Shown here piece after piece: positions 9,402 to 19,373 of a DNA stretch of 35,703 nt; within the stretch, counting starts at the first letter, position 1; each line of letters begins with the position of its first letter. The notes under the pieces were generated by a model. That model saw only the letters and a list, made by a program, of their open reading frames with translations, made no database searches and was not told the DNA's origin. The DNA lies in the NCBI GenBank assembly GCA_903772945.1, contig CAICTM010001150.1, positions 1 through 35,703 of the forward strand, given 5' to 3'. The position numbers and the translations under genes are program-made. The stretch comes from Seminavis robusta (Eukaryota > Bacillariophyta > Bacillariophyceae > Naviculales > Naviculaceae).

Positions 9402-9528
9402 TGGGACCCTGTGATGATGTCGCTTGGTCTGGCGAGCTCGTACCCGGTAGCAGATGTCGCTTTAAACTCCGTAGCTTGTAGACTCCAAGATGGAGTTTGA
9501 GTGTAAGCTGAAAACATCGCCGGAGTAG
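9402..9528 (+). repeat. Diverged direct repeat, copy 2
   Basis: Second copy of the unit at 9127-9253, sharing GGACCCTGTGATGATGTCGC, ACTCCGTAGCTTGTAGAC and CATCGCCGGAGTAG. No coding capacity or terminal inverted repeat is evident, so it is either an old local duplication or two copies of a small dispersed element. Confidence 0.75.
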
Positions 9529-10527
9529 CTGCGCTTAACTGGTACATTTAGTACCGGTAGGGTTGGTGGCAGTTTGCTCGGTACCGTACCGGTACCTGGT
9601 AGTTTTGACTCCTCCAGTTTTAGGTGAAGCTGCAAGCAAGGGCTGGTACTGGGCTTTGCGTTGACAGCATCAATGATTCGCAATCAAAGCTGGCACCACT
9701 GTAGATATCGGTAGGAGCACTGTGTCACCCTAAGCCTATTACTGTAGCTACACATAGAGGAGGGAAGCCGAAAGCGGCACCGGAATATCTTTTGCTCCCA
9801 ACTTATTCTTTGTTTCGAGGACTCTACTAGCCTAGTAGCGCGATGCTTCTTCAGTGACAGGCAAAGCCAGGGGAAGCTAATTGTCGCACTAGTACCTGTA
9901 CTCCAGTAGTTGGGTTGTTTACTGGAGTAGTTGCGTTGCAAGGAAGAAATCCTGCTCAAGTTGACTGGCTCTGGCAGATGCAGGAGCGTAATCGAATCCA
10001 AGGAGAATTGCTCCTTGTAGCTGCTTTTTCTTGCTGGACCTACTACCGGTAGCTAGCCAGCCAGCACCACGAGACATGACGAAGCGCTCACCGATGAGAA
10101 GGTGCGCCAAAACGGCGTTGAAATAGCAAGGGATCATACGACCTCTCAGCCCTCGTGATTGTAGCGTTAGCGCTCTTTTGTTGGAACTGTTCGTACGATG
10201 CTCTCCATGATATTATATGATATAGCAGAGATAGTAGTTGTTTTCGTTGAAAATTTGCAATCTATTTTGTTTTATAAACATTCTATCATTGTGGAATTCA
10301 GCTTAGCATTTGGTTTTGCGTTGCCTCTGTAGGCTCGTCGGCATTTGTATGTACAAGCGCTCGTTGCAGTCTGCGTTTCTTTTTCGACTGGCTGTTTGTA
10401 CAAAAACGGAGGGGCCGCTTGCTCCATGGCGGCAGCCCCTGCCTCATGCGTCGTCGCGACGTGCTCATTGCGTGCTGGTGTAGCTGGTTTTATTCATGCT
10501 GATTGAATTGATTGAATTCCTCTTCTT

Positions 10528-10815
10528 TTATGAATGATTGCATCTTCGGAGTGCGACCATGGGGAGTGCGCCGCTTTCCACGGATCTCAGGGTATCACTT
10601 CGTTGCAAAGAAGAAGGAGAAGAAGAGAAGGGTGGCAAGAAGGCGCATTCATCGGCTCGTGGTGCCATTCCTGGTAGCTGCATGTGTTGCATGACGCTCT
10701 CGACTTGTTCGTCTTCGTCGTCATCCAACAGACTGGAAGTGGATCGCTTCTCGGGGGCACTGGCGGCCCATTGTTGCCAAAGGTTAGATTGTTGTTGTTG
10801 TTGTTGTTGAGACAT
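10528..10815 (-). CDS. Small polyQ protein, unknown function
   Basis: A 95-residue frame beginning at the ATG at 10815: MSQQQQQQQSNLWQQW, then a Ser-rich acidic segment (SSLLDDDEDEQVESVM), then a proline/serine tract and a Leu-Arg-rich end. The frame stays open upstream to another ATG at 10980, which would add 55 residues, but the polyQ-starting ATG looks the more natural start because the upstream part has low coding character. I do not recognise the protein. The acidic patch followed by MQHMQLPGM could be a short interaction motif. The encoding (TTG)n run on the plus strand can vary in length. It sits alone in a gene-poor stretch, so it could also be spurious. Confidence 0.4.
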   Translation of the reverse strand: MSQQQQQQQSNLWQQWAASAPEKRSTSSLLDDDEDEQVESVMQHMQLPGMAPRADECAFLPPFSSSPSSLQRSDTLRSVESGALPMVALRRCNHS

Positions 10816-11047
10816 GATGATAGCTATTGAGTGTTTGTGAGCTTGTTGTGTTTTTGGATTGTGAGGGTAATTGGATTTGTGAGAACTTCGGAGAGGGAGG
10901 TGCCAGAATAATTGAAAAATTTGATTGAGCACATCATCGCACGCTGGGACTCGTCTTGATTGAGATTCGAAAGGATGCATCTCAGTATCTCAGTGTGTGT
11001 TTGGGGATATTCTCTTATTCTCGGTGGGTCTTGATGAACACCTCAGC

Positions 11048-11074
11048 GAACACACAGTTAGCAACTGTGCGTTC
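11048..11074. repeat. Hairpin-forming inverted repeat
   Basis: GAACACACAGTT and AACTGTGCGTTC are reverse complements with one mismatch, separated by AGC. No adjacent gene end fits it as a terminator, and its role is unknown. Confidence 0.6.
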
Positions 11075-12313
11075 TCTTTGACTGGTTACATCACGTCTCA
11101 GCTCTCAACTTGCTTACCGGCCGAGAATGAGTACTGGTATTGCCATAGCTGGGACTCTTTCTCAGTCAAGAATTTGCAAAGGCTGCTCAGGCTTAGGTAC
11201 CGAATGGCTCAGACAAACAACAGGATAGTAGCCAAAGAAACGGCAATGAAGACGCCTCTAAACACATCGTTTGATGAAATGAACCGCACAGTAAACTTAT
11301 GAGTACTTTGGGTTGCCAACCAACACGTGGTAGGCCAAGGATGCTTTAACTAAGGTAGTCGACTACATGTACGATGAATCAATGGAAAATAAACTGTGTT
11401 TGAATAGATGCCAACTTCAAGAGGGCAGTAATCCAAGTTTCTGATTCAAAAACAATGCGAGCCACGGCCTGAAACGAGTGTCAGCAATCGAGCTTCTTTG
11501 CCCAAGGGAAGCAAACCAAGGCTAACAAACAAAGCAAAGGGAGCGGCAAAGAGTGTATATTTTAACATGGGATAATACCTTAAAAACACGAATGAGAATG
11601 AGGCTATGAGGGAAAACGAATGAGGCTACTGAAGAAGAGAACTCTGTGGCAACTGCAGAATAAGACCCTCATCCTTTAAGTGCAGCTAAACTGCGACCCA
11701 CAAAAACGTTCTTTTTGTACCCTCACAAAGTTTGAGTGACCTTTGTATAAGCCATAAAGAAGCCCTTCCTTGATTTCAAAACCTCGGTTGCCACTTCCGG
11801 GATCGATTTGATTAAAGGAAGATCACTCATCGGTTGTCCTCTTGAACAGGTGAACCTCAATCTGTAAGCTTGAAGTTTGACTACTATTGATGGTATTAAC
11901 ACTGTGTAAAAGAGATGGTAGGACAGACATGTTTTTAGTGGCCGCAAGAAAAAAGTCCGGCATTGCCACCAACATTGGAAAGGGGAAGACTATCACCTAA
12001 GTGCACAAACAGGCCAGGTCACTGTGTGTAAGTCGGGACTACTTCGTTCTTTATTGATTCGCAATCAATTTCCCTCGAATAAATCAACGAGTTGTGAAAG
12101 GGGACCTCGTTTACAGTTCCCAAAGACTCAAAGGTCTCTTTTTCAGTCAAGTCGGACTCGACCCTGAGTCACATGGGATCAAAGGGGAACAGTGACTTGA
12201 CTCGAACTGAAGCGAAGTTCCTCGAGTCCAGGGTCGACTCGACTCACTCAGGCTGGAAACTGCGAGCTAGCTAGCGCTAGGCTAGCTAGTAGAGGCTACC
12301 GGTAGAGCGCTGT

Positions 12314-12470
12314 GATGCTGGGGTCACTGTTCCCATTGTTACATGTAGCCAGCTGGGTCGTAGCGCCGTGGAAGAGCGGTTGCTGGGGTTTTACTTTGCG
12401 ATGCTGGGATCATTGTTCCCATTACCATACCGGCCGTGGAAGAGCGGATGCTGGGGTGGGCTTTACTTCA
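12314..12470 (+). repeat. Two-copy tandem repeat (about 86 bp)
   Basis: Copy 1 (12314-12399) and copy 2 (12400-12470) both begin GATGCTGGG(G/A)TCA(C/T)TGTTCC and later share CCGTGGAAGAGCGG followed by TGCTGGGG and a CTTTACTT-type end. Copy 2 is shorter in the middle. It is non-coding as far as I can see. Confidence 0.7.
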
Positions 12471-13367
12471 AGTCTTAGTGGTGATAGGCTGCTTCAAGTG
12501 AGCAGGTCCGAGCTGGGGTACAAGGAGGCGTGATTTGTACTGTAGCTCTGTAGCTCCATGTATCTGCGAGATTGAATCGTTGAATCGAATCGAATCATTC
12601 AAAACTCTGGGATTGAAGGGGGAGCAATTTCACCGGGAAGGTTTGGGACCCAAACACAGCAAGCCAAGTGTGGCTGCACAGAGCAGATGACTCGGCCGGC
12701 TGCGTGCTTCGCTCAATTGGCTGCTTGCTTGCGTGCAGCAAGTGGCTGATGGAAACTGTGGTACAGCGTAGGACTGTGATTTGTTATGGGGAAGAGGAAG
12801 TTTAGTGAGGTTTATTATTAGTGGGGTGTTAGTACAGGGAACGCCTGAGTCGGAAGGCTCCGAGGAGACCCTGACACTGACTGAGCTGAGTCGAGTCAAT
12901 CTTATTAGAAATAGTAGAGGGCTTCACCACCAATGCAAAACACTAGCTATTGCGCTATTAATAGTGGCCGATGGAATGTATGTGCCAGAAATTTTTGACC
13001 ATGGGGAACGGCTGAAGTTGGTGAAGAGATCACCCACACCCGGAGAGTGTAAGTCCCAAACAAAGCTAATAAGAGTTGGGTTTCCAGGTACGACTGTACT
13101 GTATCCTTACGGCACTACTAGTATCAGTACTAGTAACGTGCAGCTACAGCGAGTATAGTGGAGCAAGTGTGGGTCTGAAATTACATGTAGGTTCAACAAT
13201 CATGACTGAACCGGAACCTTCAATCTTGTAAAGGAAATTATCACAAAATTTTTGGAGGTTTTCAGTTTTGTGCTCGACCATGGGTATCCCTGTCATGGAA
13301 GCATCACGATTCCGAGGCTGATTGTCTCGTCTTTTGTATACTCGTAAAACAAAGTGGTGGTGGGACG

Positions 13368-14363
13368 ATGATCTCTTGTTGCCAGTGTTCCCAAAGCGCA
13401 GGCGAATCGAGCTATGTGGAGCTAAGGCCATGTTGCCACTTGCTATGCGGCCGATGCTACCACCAAGTCACTGCTTCCACGCCGACACTTGGGTTTTTGA
13501 GTTGTCCTTCTTGCTTTCAAGAATCCACGTCTTCTACCTATCTTCTTGCCATGCCAAACAATATAGTGGAGAGAGGAGAAGAGATACCGCATCCTGCTTT
13601 GATTCACCAAGTGTTCCAGTACATCTACAGAAGAATACGATCTGTCATAGTCATGGTGGTCAATACACTCTTGGATCCACGTCTACTATTGGAAGCTGTG
13701 ATGCAATTGACCCCAGGAAAGAATCCTCTTTTGTGGGTGATTATCAATGCCTTTGTGGTGATGTACTCCCTCTATCTTTTGCTGCTGGTGGCTAATTATG
13801 CGGCAGACGATACCAGAAAGGCTCTCCGATTGGCGGATCAATCTTATCTCGTCTACGACTTTTCCACCACCATAATCTGGGTTGTGGAGACTTTCTTGGG
13901 AGTTGCCACCATTGTGGGGGAAGGGAGAAAGGAATGCTGGAAATTCTCCATACCCGCTTCCATGCTTCATGTTTTGGTATCTCTGTTCTTTCTGTGGGAT
14001 TCCTACGCCACCCTGGATAAATGGAAGTGGCGTCAAGAGGACATTATCGTGGATATGTTTTGGGTGATTATGAATCTAATGGCGTATCTTGTGGTCTTGG
14101 CCGAAACAACCTACCACTTCGTCCAATTGCGACGTCGGCGGCACCAGTATTCACAGCTCGACAATCATGAACACAACGGCCATGACGACACTAACAATGA
14201 TATCATCTACCACGACGCTTTACTGGCACGAGTGCTACCTTACTATGAGCGTGCACAAAGAAGAGCGGAAAACCGACCCGTCAAACCACTTCGGACGGAG
14301 GACTTTACCAAACTATTGACAACCATGGGGGATGAGCTGGTGGTGCTAGTCCCTGCTTTATGA
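13368..14363 (+). CDS. RING-finger protein with four membrane segments
   Basis: A 331-residue protein. The first 50 residues form a C3HC4-like RING: Cys4 and Cys7, then CCHLLCGRC (Cys-x-His-x2-Cys-x2-Cys) and CPSC. RING fingers recruit ubiquitin-charged E2 enzymes, so a membrane-bound E3 ubiquitin ligase is the likely role. Four hydrophobic segments follow at about 119-143, 165-185, 193-216 and 225-253, each with Trp/Tyr near the edges. A cytosolic-looking tail has Arg/His-rich (QLRRRRHQYSQ) and Asn/Asp/His-rich parts. The family and substrate are unknown. An N-terminal RING ahead of four membrane spans is uncommon but not unique. The start ATG lies five codons before the finger's second Cys, so there is little room for an earlier domain, but an upstream exon cannot be excluded. 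Confidence 0.72.
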   Translation: MISCCQCSQSAGESSYVELRPCCHLLCGRCYHQVTASTPTLGFLSCPSCFQESTSSTYLLAMPNNIVERGEEIPHPALIHQVFQYIYRRIRSVIVMVVNTLLDPRLLLEAVMQLTPGKNPLLWVIINAFVVMYSLYLLLLVANYAADDTRKALRLADQSYLVYDFSTTIIWVVETFLGVATIVGEGRKECWKFSIPASMLHVLVSLFFLWDSYATLDKWKWRQEDIIVDMFWVIMNLMAYLVVLAETTYHFVQLRRRRHQYSQLDNHEHNGHDDTNNDIIYHDALLARVLPYYERAQRRAENRPVKPLRTEDFTKLLTTMGDELVVLVPAL

Positions 14364-15117
14364 GTGGAACAACGTTGAACGGGGGGGGGCTATATAGTAA
14401 TTAGTCAAGTATTACCGGTACATAGCAAGCCGTTTTCGGACATTTTACCCCTGCGTTGCGACAACTTGATGTCTTTCCAACCTTATGCAACCGGAGTGCG
14501 CGAATACACGCCGTGATGGGTTGTGAGAAGGCAGAGGAGGAGGAGGAAAAAGTGAGGGGGTATTAGCTCTTTTAAACCATAGCAATGAATCCTTAGCCAG
14601 TTACTTTTAGCTTGGGATTGTCTAGAGGGGGGGATTGAGGACGTAGCGTAGCGACTCCTCGAACTGAATTCCCTGTTTATTAGGAAGCCATTTGCGACGA
14701 TGGACACCCACAAATCCCATAACTTTTCCTGCGATGGTTGGCTCCCCTCGCCACCATACGGTACCTGGTAGCGGTGCATTGCAGTATCACCGGCTTGTGC
14801 AGTCACCATTTTCCAACGGTTGATGTGGTTGGGATCTTCAGGCTATCAGAAAGAACTCGGGACTTCCGGCCACTGCCCACGACATCATCATCTATTTCTC
14901 ACGTCTGTTGCTCTTCCACAAAAGCCACCCAACTAACTTTGGAGAGAGAGAAGGAATCTGGCTATTAATACAGTAGCTATCTAGCGTGGTCGACGAGAAC
15001 AGTTTCCTTGAGCTATCAGAGATATCATTTGCGTTCCAGCTACCTAGCGGCCCACACAAAAACCGGAATCGAATTTCTCGGCTGTCTTTGACACTATAAT
15101 AAATATTCACTACCACT
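14364..15117. other. Intergenic with purine-rich tracts
   Basis: Holds a nine-G run at 14381-14389, a GAG repeat near 14533-14548, a seven-G run near 14625 and ACCGGT near 14414. TATAATAAATATT just before the next gene could be part of its promoter or leader. Short open frames on both strands are not supported by any domain. Confidence 0.45.
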
Positions 15118-15867
15118 ATGATGACGATGATGCTTCGGAACTCTCTTGTCGCGGCGATACTGCTTCTCTCCCCGGCTGCCATCAGTGCCGCCCGGTACCG
15201 CCTTCGCACGACGACCTACTCGATGACTCTTGCCACCAGTTTGGATCTGAAGAATGAGAATTGCCGCAAGAATTTTGGAAACGATGCGGTTTTGTTGGAT
15301 ATGAAGACGGTAGGGGACCAATTCGACAACGTGGACGATTTCAACGAAGCCTTGGCATCCGTCTTTTTCAACAAACCCACCAGTTCCTTTATGGTCACTT
15401 ACGATGGCACCGATGTTCCTCCGGGAGAAAACCATGACAACAAGTGCTACGTGGTCCGGACCACGGGTACGTCCAGTATTGACACGTATGGAAAAGCCCG
15501 CGTTATGGTGAACGAACACGAAGCTCCCATTCTCTGTGTCGTACCCACCGAGGGAGATACAACGCCCAAAGCATATGTTCCCAAAGAAAAAAGCAGTGGC
15601 AGTGGCAACGAGAAGAAGAGTCGCGGCATTTGGATGAACACGTCCATTCTATTGGTCGTCTTGGGAGCTTTTTTTGTCGTCAAGAGACGTAACAGTGGGG
15701 GCATGCCCTCCTTCTCCGAGGCATACTACAATATTCTGGATGGCAAGGCCCGTGGACCCGTCTCGGCCACGGATGGGTACCGGTCGTATGAGGGACACGA
15801 CTTGGGTGCCCATTTGACGCAAGGATGTGAATTGTCCTACAATCCTGCCGTGCAAGGGTTGGTGTGA
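15118..15867 (+). CDS. Type I single-pass membrane protein, unknown function
   Basis: A 249-residue protein. Residues 1-24 form a typical signal peptide (NSLVAAILLLSPAAISA, cleavage likely before ARYRL). A lumenal or extracellular region of about 145 residues follows, with Cys in NENCRKN, NKCYVV and PILCVV. It then has a Lys/Ser-rich stalk, one membrane span near 172-190 (TSILLVVLGAFFVV) and a cytosolic tail of about 60 residues. The tail contains YNIL, which fits the YxxPhi adaptor-binding sorting signal, and several further Tyr residues. The family is not recognised. It could be a cell-surface receptor or a sorting receptor, but that is speculation. Several Met codons occur within the first five residues and the exact initiator is uncertain. 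The next gene, transcribed convergently, is a coiled-coil protein with no obvious link. Confidence 0.65.
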   Translation: MMTMMLRNSLVAAILLLSPAAISAARYRLRTTTYSMTLATSLDLKNENCRKNFGNDAVLLDMKTVGDQFDNVDDFNEALASVFFNKPTSSFMVTYDGTDVPPGENHDNKCYVVRTTGTSSIDTYGKARVMVNEHEAPILCVVPTEGDTTPKAYVPKEKSSGSGNEKKSRGIWMNTSILLVVLGAFFVVKRRNSGGMPSFSEAYYNILDGKARGPVSATDGYRSYEGHDLGAHLTQGCELSYNPAVQGLV

Positions 15868-16497
15868 ACTCGTGTTTCAGCGAATGAACGAAAAAACGAG
15901 CCAACAAAAAAAGCTGTAGGAAAAAGAGAGAAAAATCCATGCGCGTTGCCAGCAACTTGGATGGATGGGAAAGAGTAGTACAGTTCGAGATTCATTCCTC
16001 CAGATGGCTGCAGATTCATTTGCCCCGCTGCAAGGAATCAGGAAGGAAATGAATCCATTAGATCAATCAACGCATTCATCATGTTAAATGTAGGTATTAG
16101 TCAACAGTTTAGTTTTTGCGAGAAAAGAATCGAATCCATTTGCGTTGCAGCTACATGTACATAGAAGGAGGGAAAAGTACGGACCGCAGGAAACTTTGGG
16201 TGTGGAACATGACAGATACGTATCCAGAACGAATGATTCGATTCAATCCACTAGCTAGCCAGATCAATCCACTGAAACGTACGTAACATACCGGTATAGT
16301 TGTTGACTAACTAACTGGCAACCTCACCTGTAGCAGTGGCACCGAAATCATTGGCCACTGCTGCAACCCCAGCAAGAATTGTAGAGGTGTAGAGGTGCGC
16401 GTTGCCAAGTTGCAAAACGTCCAAGTTTGAAAAACTCCTGCTGTTCACTTTAATATAGAACTTAGCTCATACGGTACAGTGATAGCTCACTACATAT
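15868..16497. other. Intergenic between convergent genes
   Basis: The 3' flanks of the two neighbouring genes meet here. ACCGGT occurs near 16291, CTAGCTAGCC near 16250, and GAATGATTCGATTCAATCC near 16231. No gene or RNA structure was recognised. Confidence 0.45.
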
Positions 16498-18666
16498 CTA
16501 TAGTGACGACCAACCACGGTTCGATCCTGACCCAAGGAAAGGCACAAGACGCGAAGACTTGGTCTTCCTGGTTTTTCCCCCCTCGGCAACAACGCCGGAG
16601 ATGACGGTTAGTTCTGCTGTGTTGGTCCTCTGACTTTTCCGCACCTTCTTTTGAGGAGACTTGCCGCTCCCCGACTTGGACGAGTCGACATGCACCTTGC
16701 CCTTGCTGGCATGAGGGATATTCATCAGATCCAACTTGGGCGGTTTTGGGACTTTGGCATCTTTGCTCTTGATTTTCTTGCTGGACTTTTGAGCCACTCG
16801 CTTCAGCTCTTTCTTGAGGACTTCCTCCCGGAGTCGGTGCTTGTCAATGGTAGTCATCAACAATCGAATGGCTTCATTCTTCTCTTGGACTAAGGCCACC
16901 ACAGTCAAAATCTCCTTTTGCAACCGGGCCATCGTACCAGGGCTCACAATCAATCCATTCGACTGCACTTGGCCATTCTGACTGTTCGGTGGTTGATGGT
17001 CATCAGCTGCAACGAAATCAGTACCGGTGGCAACAGCAGTGGGGGTAACAGCTTGAGTCGAATTCGCCTCTGATGATGCTTCAGTTTGCAGAGGCGGCGG
17101 TTGATTCTTGAGCTCTTCCAATTCCACTTGGACCGACCTGTGGCGTTCCTGTGCCTTTTGAAGTTCTCCGAGTTGAACCTTCAAGGAATCGTTGATGCTT
17201 TGGTTCTCCGAAAGGATCTGCTTCTCTACAGCCTCCACTGCACCTGTCCACTTGTCTTCCGCTGCTGCAATGGCAGACAACGTTTCAGAGCGAACGTCTT
17301 CCAACCGGCTCACTATTTGCTCGCTGCGTGGCATGTGCAGGTTGTCGTTTTGGATACATGTCAAGTGGTTGCGCAAGGACAGCTCGATGAGCATCAATGA
17401 CATCTTGATCTGACCATGGACTAGCGTAGCGGTTTCCAGGGTTGATAGCAGTCTGTCTCGGTCATTCTGGAGTGTGGGGTTGTCCTCTGGTTGGCCTGAC
17501 TTTGGTTGAAACTCTGACAATAGGCCCTCCATGACTTGAATAGTACTGTCTGCTCGGTCCCACAGAACAGTGATGCGGTCGAGCTGAGCCAAAGTCTCTG
17601 CTCTGTCGGTTTCAATCCTGTCCAATGCCAGAGCTACATTTGCGGACGACCTGGTGAACATGAGTTCCTTCGTCACTTCATCCAGTTTACCTTTGAGCTT
17701 GATGTTGTCCATTGTGGAAGTCTCGGCCTCCTCCTTCCACCTTTCGACTTCTTCGCGGGACTTTTCAAGGAGGAGCTGCACTTTAGAATCTTCATCATGC
17801 TCCTTGAAAAAGAAGCTGGCTGGATGATGAGACCCATCAACCACAAACGATGACACCTGAGTTGTTGCCGTGGAGCGAAAGGACTCCTCGTGTACCCCCT
17901 TGGCTGGTGTAACGTTGAAAGCTTCCGGGAGTTTGTTGGAGTTTTCAATATCTTCATCGAGTGCTTCAACACCCGTGTCAACGTCAGTGCTTTGCGTGGG
18001 CATTATTTGTGCTGTACCGTTAACTGTTGAGTGCTTGGCTGCCCGGGAAGCTGCTAGTTCCACTTCCACTTTTCGTTTGTCATTGTCCAAGCTTGAGAGT
18101 TGATTCAACATGTCTCGTTCCATTATCGTTTTCTCTTCCATAAGGTCTGTGACCTCTTGTTTCATGCTGGCCACAACAACGTCCGAAGACGTCTTGATCA
18201 TCTCAATCTGGCGGTTCAATATCTCGACAGAGCGTTCATATGCTGTAAGGCGATCCTGGAGGGCGCTGACGTAGTCCGGTTCAGTGCAAACTTCCTTCAC
18301 CGTCCCATTGTTTGCCTCAGCTCCTTCGTTCTTGTCGATAGGAGCTTCCAAAAGCTCTTGCATCTCACGGTAGAGTTCCGACATTCTATCCTCTACAGCT
18401 TCCTTATCTCGTCGCGACGAATCCAACTCCAGCCGCAACCAATAGACTTCTTCACCACGCTGTACTCGCAACTCGTTCAGTTCCCGTTGCAGCCCTTTGA
18501 TTTGATCTTGTTGTGCCGAATTGGTTCGCTCAAGGATGGACACAGTCTCGGTGGTGTCCGAGTTGTTGTGGACGCTTGCGCCTCCCTGGCTATCATGACG
18601 CTCTTCACCATTCGTGCTGCTGTCCATTACCATGGGCTCGTCTGCTCCAACATGGTGGCTCTCCAT
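16498..18666 (-). CDS. Long coiled-coil protein, unknown function
   Basis: A 722-residue protein dominated by heptad-like helices. The ATG at 18666 opens an acidic N-terminus. Coiled coil appears from about residue 45 to 215 (TNSAQQDQIKGLQRELNELR onward) and again from about 290 to 520, interrupted by Ser/Thr/Val-rich linkers near 215-285 and 525-575. A third short helix (about 580-640, LQKEILTVVALVQEKNEAIR) leads to a basic C-terminus rich in Lys, Ser and Pro (about 641-722), which could bind nucleic acid, microtubules or membranes. No enzymatic motif was seen. Long coiled-coil proteins with basic tails are often scaffold or cytoskeletal factors, but no specific family is recognised. No intron is needed. 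Confidence 0.72.
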   Translation of the reverse strand: MESHHVGADEPMVMDSSTNGEERHDSQGGASVHNNSDTTETVSILERTNSAQQDQIKGLQRELNELRVQRGEEVYWLRLELDSSRRDKEAVEDRMSELYREMQELLEAPIDKNEGAEANNGTVKEVCTEPDYVSALQDRLTAYERSVEILNRQIEMIKTSSDVVVASMKQEVTDLMEEKTIMERDMLNQLSSLDNDKRKVEVELAASRAAKHSTVNGTAQIMPTQSTDVDTGVEALDEDIENSNKLPEAFNVTPAKGVHEESFRSTATTQVSSFVVDGSHHPASFFFKEHDEDSKVQLLLEKSREEVERWKEEAETSTMDNIKLKGKLDEVTKELMFTRSSANVALALDRIETDRAETLAQLDRITVLWDRADSTIQVMEGLLSEFQPKSGQPEDNPTLQNDRDRLLSTLETATLVHGQIKMSLMLIELSLRNHLTCIQNDNLHMPRSEQIVSRLEDVRSETLSAIAAAEDKWTGAVEAVEKQILSENQSINDSLKVQLGELQKAQERHRSVQVELEELKNQPPPLQTEASSEANSTQAVTPTAVATGTDFVAADDHQPPNSQNGQVQSNGLIVSPGTMARLQKEILTVVALVQEKNEAIRLLMTTIDKHRLREEVLKKELKRVAQKSSKKIKSKDAKVPKPPKLDLMNIPHASKGKVHVDSSKSGSGKSPQKKVRKSQRTNTAELTVISGVVAEGGKTRKTKSSRLVPFLGSGSNRGWSSL

Positions 18667-19373
18667 GTCGATGAATGGATGTTTTGTATGTCAACAATCT
18701 AGCTAGCTGTTGCTTCCAACACGGCTGCTCTTCGTTAGCGTCCATGCGGCTGGCTAGGAGTATGGTTGTATGAAGAATCGTGGAACTGGGGTTCGCTGTA
18801 CCGGTACGGCTGTACCACGTTCAACAAAGTGGAGCGCCTGCCGATGCCGTGGTGGCGCGGCTGTTTTGACTAATGTACCCCTTGAACCGATGTGGATGGA
18901 TGGAGTGCAATTCGTGGGATTCAAACGAAAATCTGAAGTCCTATCCCAACTCGTTTGAAAGAGAGCAAAGACTCTTGGAGGTGCGTTTCGTAACGCCTTG
19001 GAGGGAAAAAGGTCTTGAGGTGCAAGCGGAGGCATTTGAATATTCATCCACACAAAGTCCATCATGTGATACCGGGGGTATTCCCCCAAGAGGAGCTCAA
19101 AATCGCCTACCGCTAGACTAAAGTTGCACACAAAGGCGCGAGCTAATGGTAAGGCTTGGTCTTGCAAAACGTCACAGCTTAGTAAAGACTTTATCTTCTA
19201 ACCTTATCATCCTCACGGCAGTGCAAGTTGCTGTTTCAAAATGTAAAATTGAGTATTCAAGAGCGCAATATTGGCTGCTCCTTCATCTTTCTTGTTCTTC
19301 AATATCTCGAGATCGTTGGCTGAAGCCTGACAGAATGCATCCATGCATTCGAGCAGCTCACATGGTGTCGCAC
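18667..19373. other. Intergenic, no supported gene
   Basis: This is the leader region of the long coiled-coil gene and the 3' flank of the small spliced gene. A 137-codon minus-strand frame (18754-19167) opens only from a TTG and shows no domain. TGTACCGGTACGGCTGTACC near 18797 is another dense palindrome patch. Confidence 0.45.

Larger units (their letters stand above)
8675..10527. other. Gene-poor repeat-bearing stretch
   Basis: About 1.85 kb with no convincing gene; short frames overlap on both strands without recognisable domains. It contains a GATA microsatellite at about 8805-8816, an ATCGA/TCGAC-rich patch at about 9000-9055, paired CRE-like sites, a diverged direct repeat (9127-9253 and 9402-9528), and many short palindromes (TACCGGTA, GGTACC, GCTAGC) between 9240 and 10060. 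The left end must hold the leader of the DUF4864-like gene. Confidence 0.5.
10816..13367. other. Long gene-poor stretch
   Basis: About 2.55 kb without a supported gene. It contains a near-perfect hairpin at 11048-11074 (12-bp arms, 3-nt loop, one mismatch), a GACTC-rich patch at 12150-12245 with an inverted core (TCGACCCTG/CAGGGTCGA), a tandem repeat at 12314-12470, a GAATC-rich patch near 12570-12600 and the palindrome CTATTAATAG at 12955-12964. Open frames at 11723-11947 (minus), 12630-12899 (minus) and 12781-13158 (plus) lack recognisable domains. The last part must contain the leader of the RING gene. Confidence 0.45.

Noticed and set aside
18754..19167. 137-codon minus-strand frame
   Set aside because: It opens only from a TTG, has no domain and runs through a palindrome patch.
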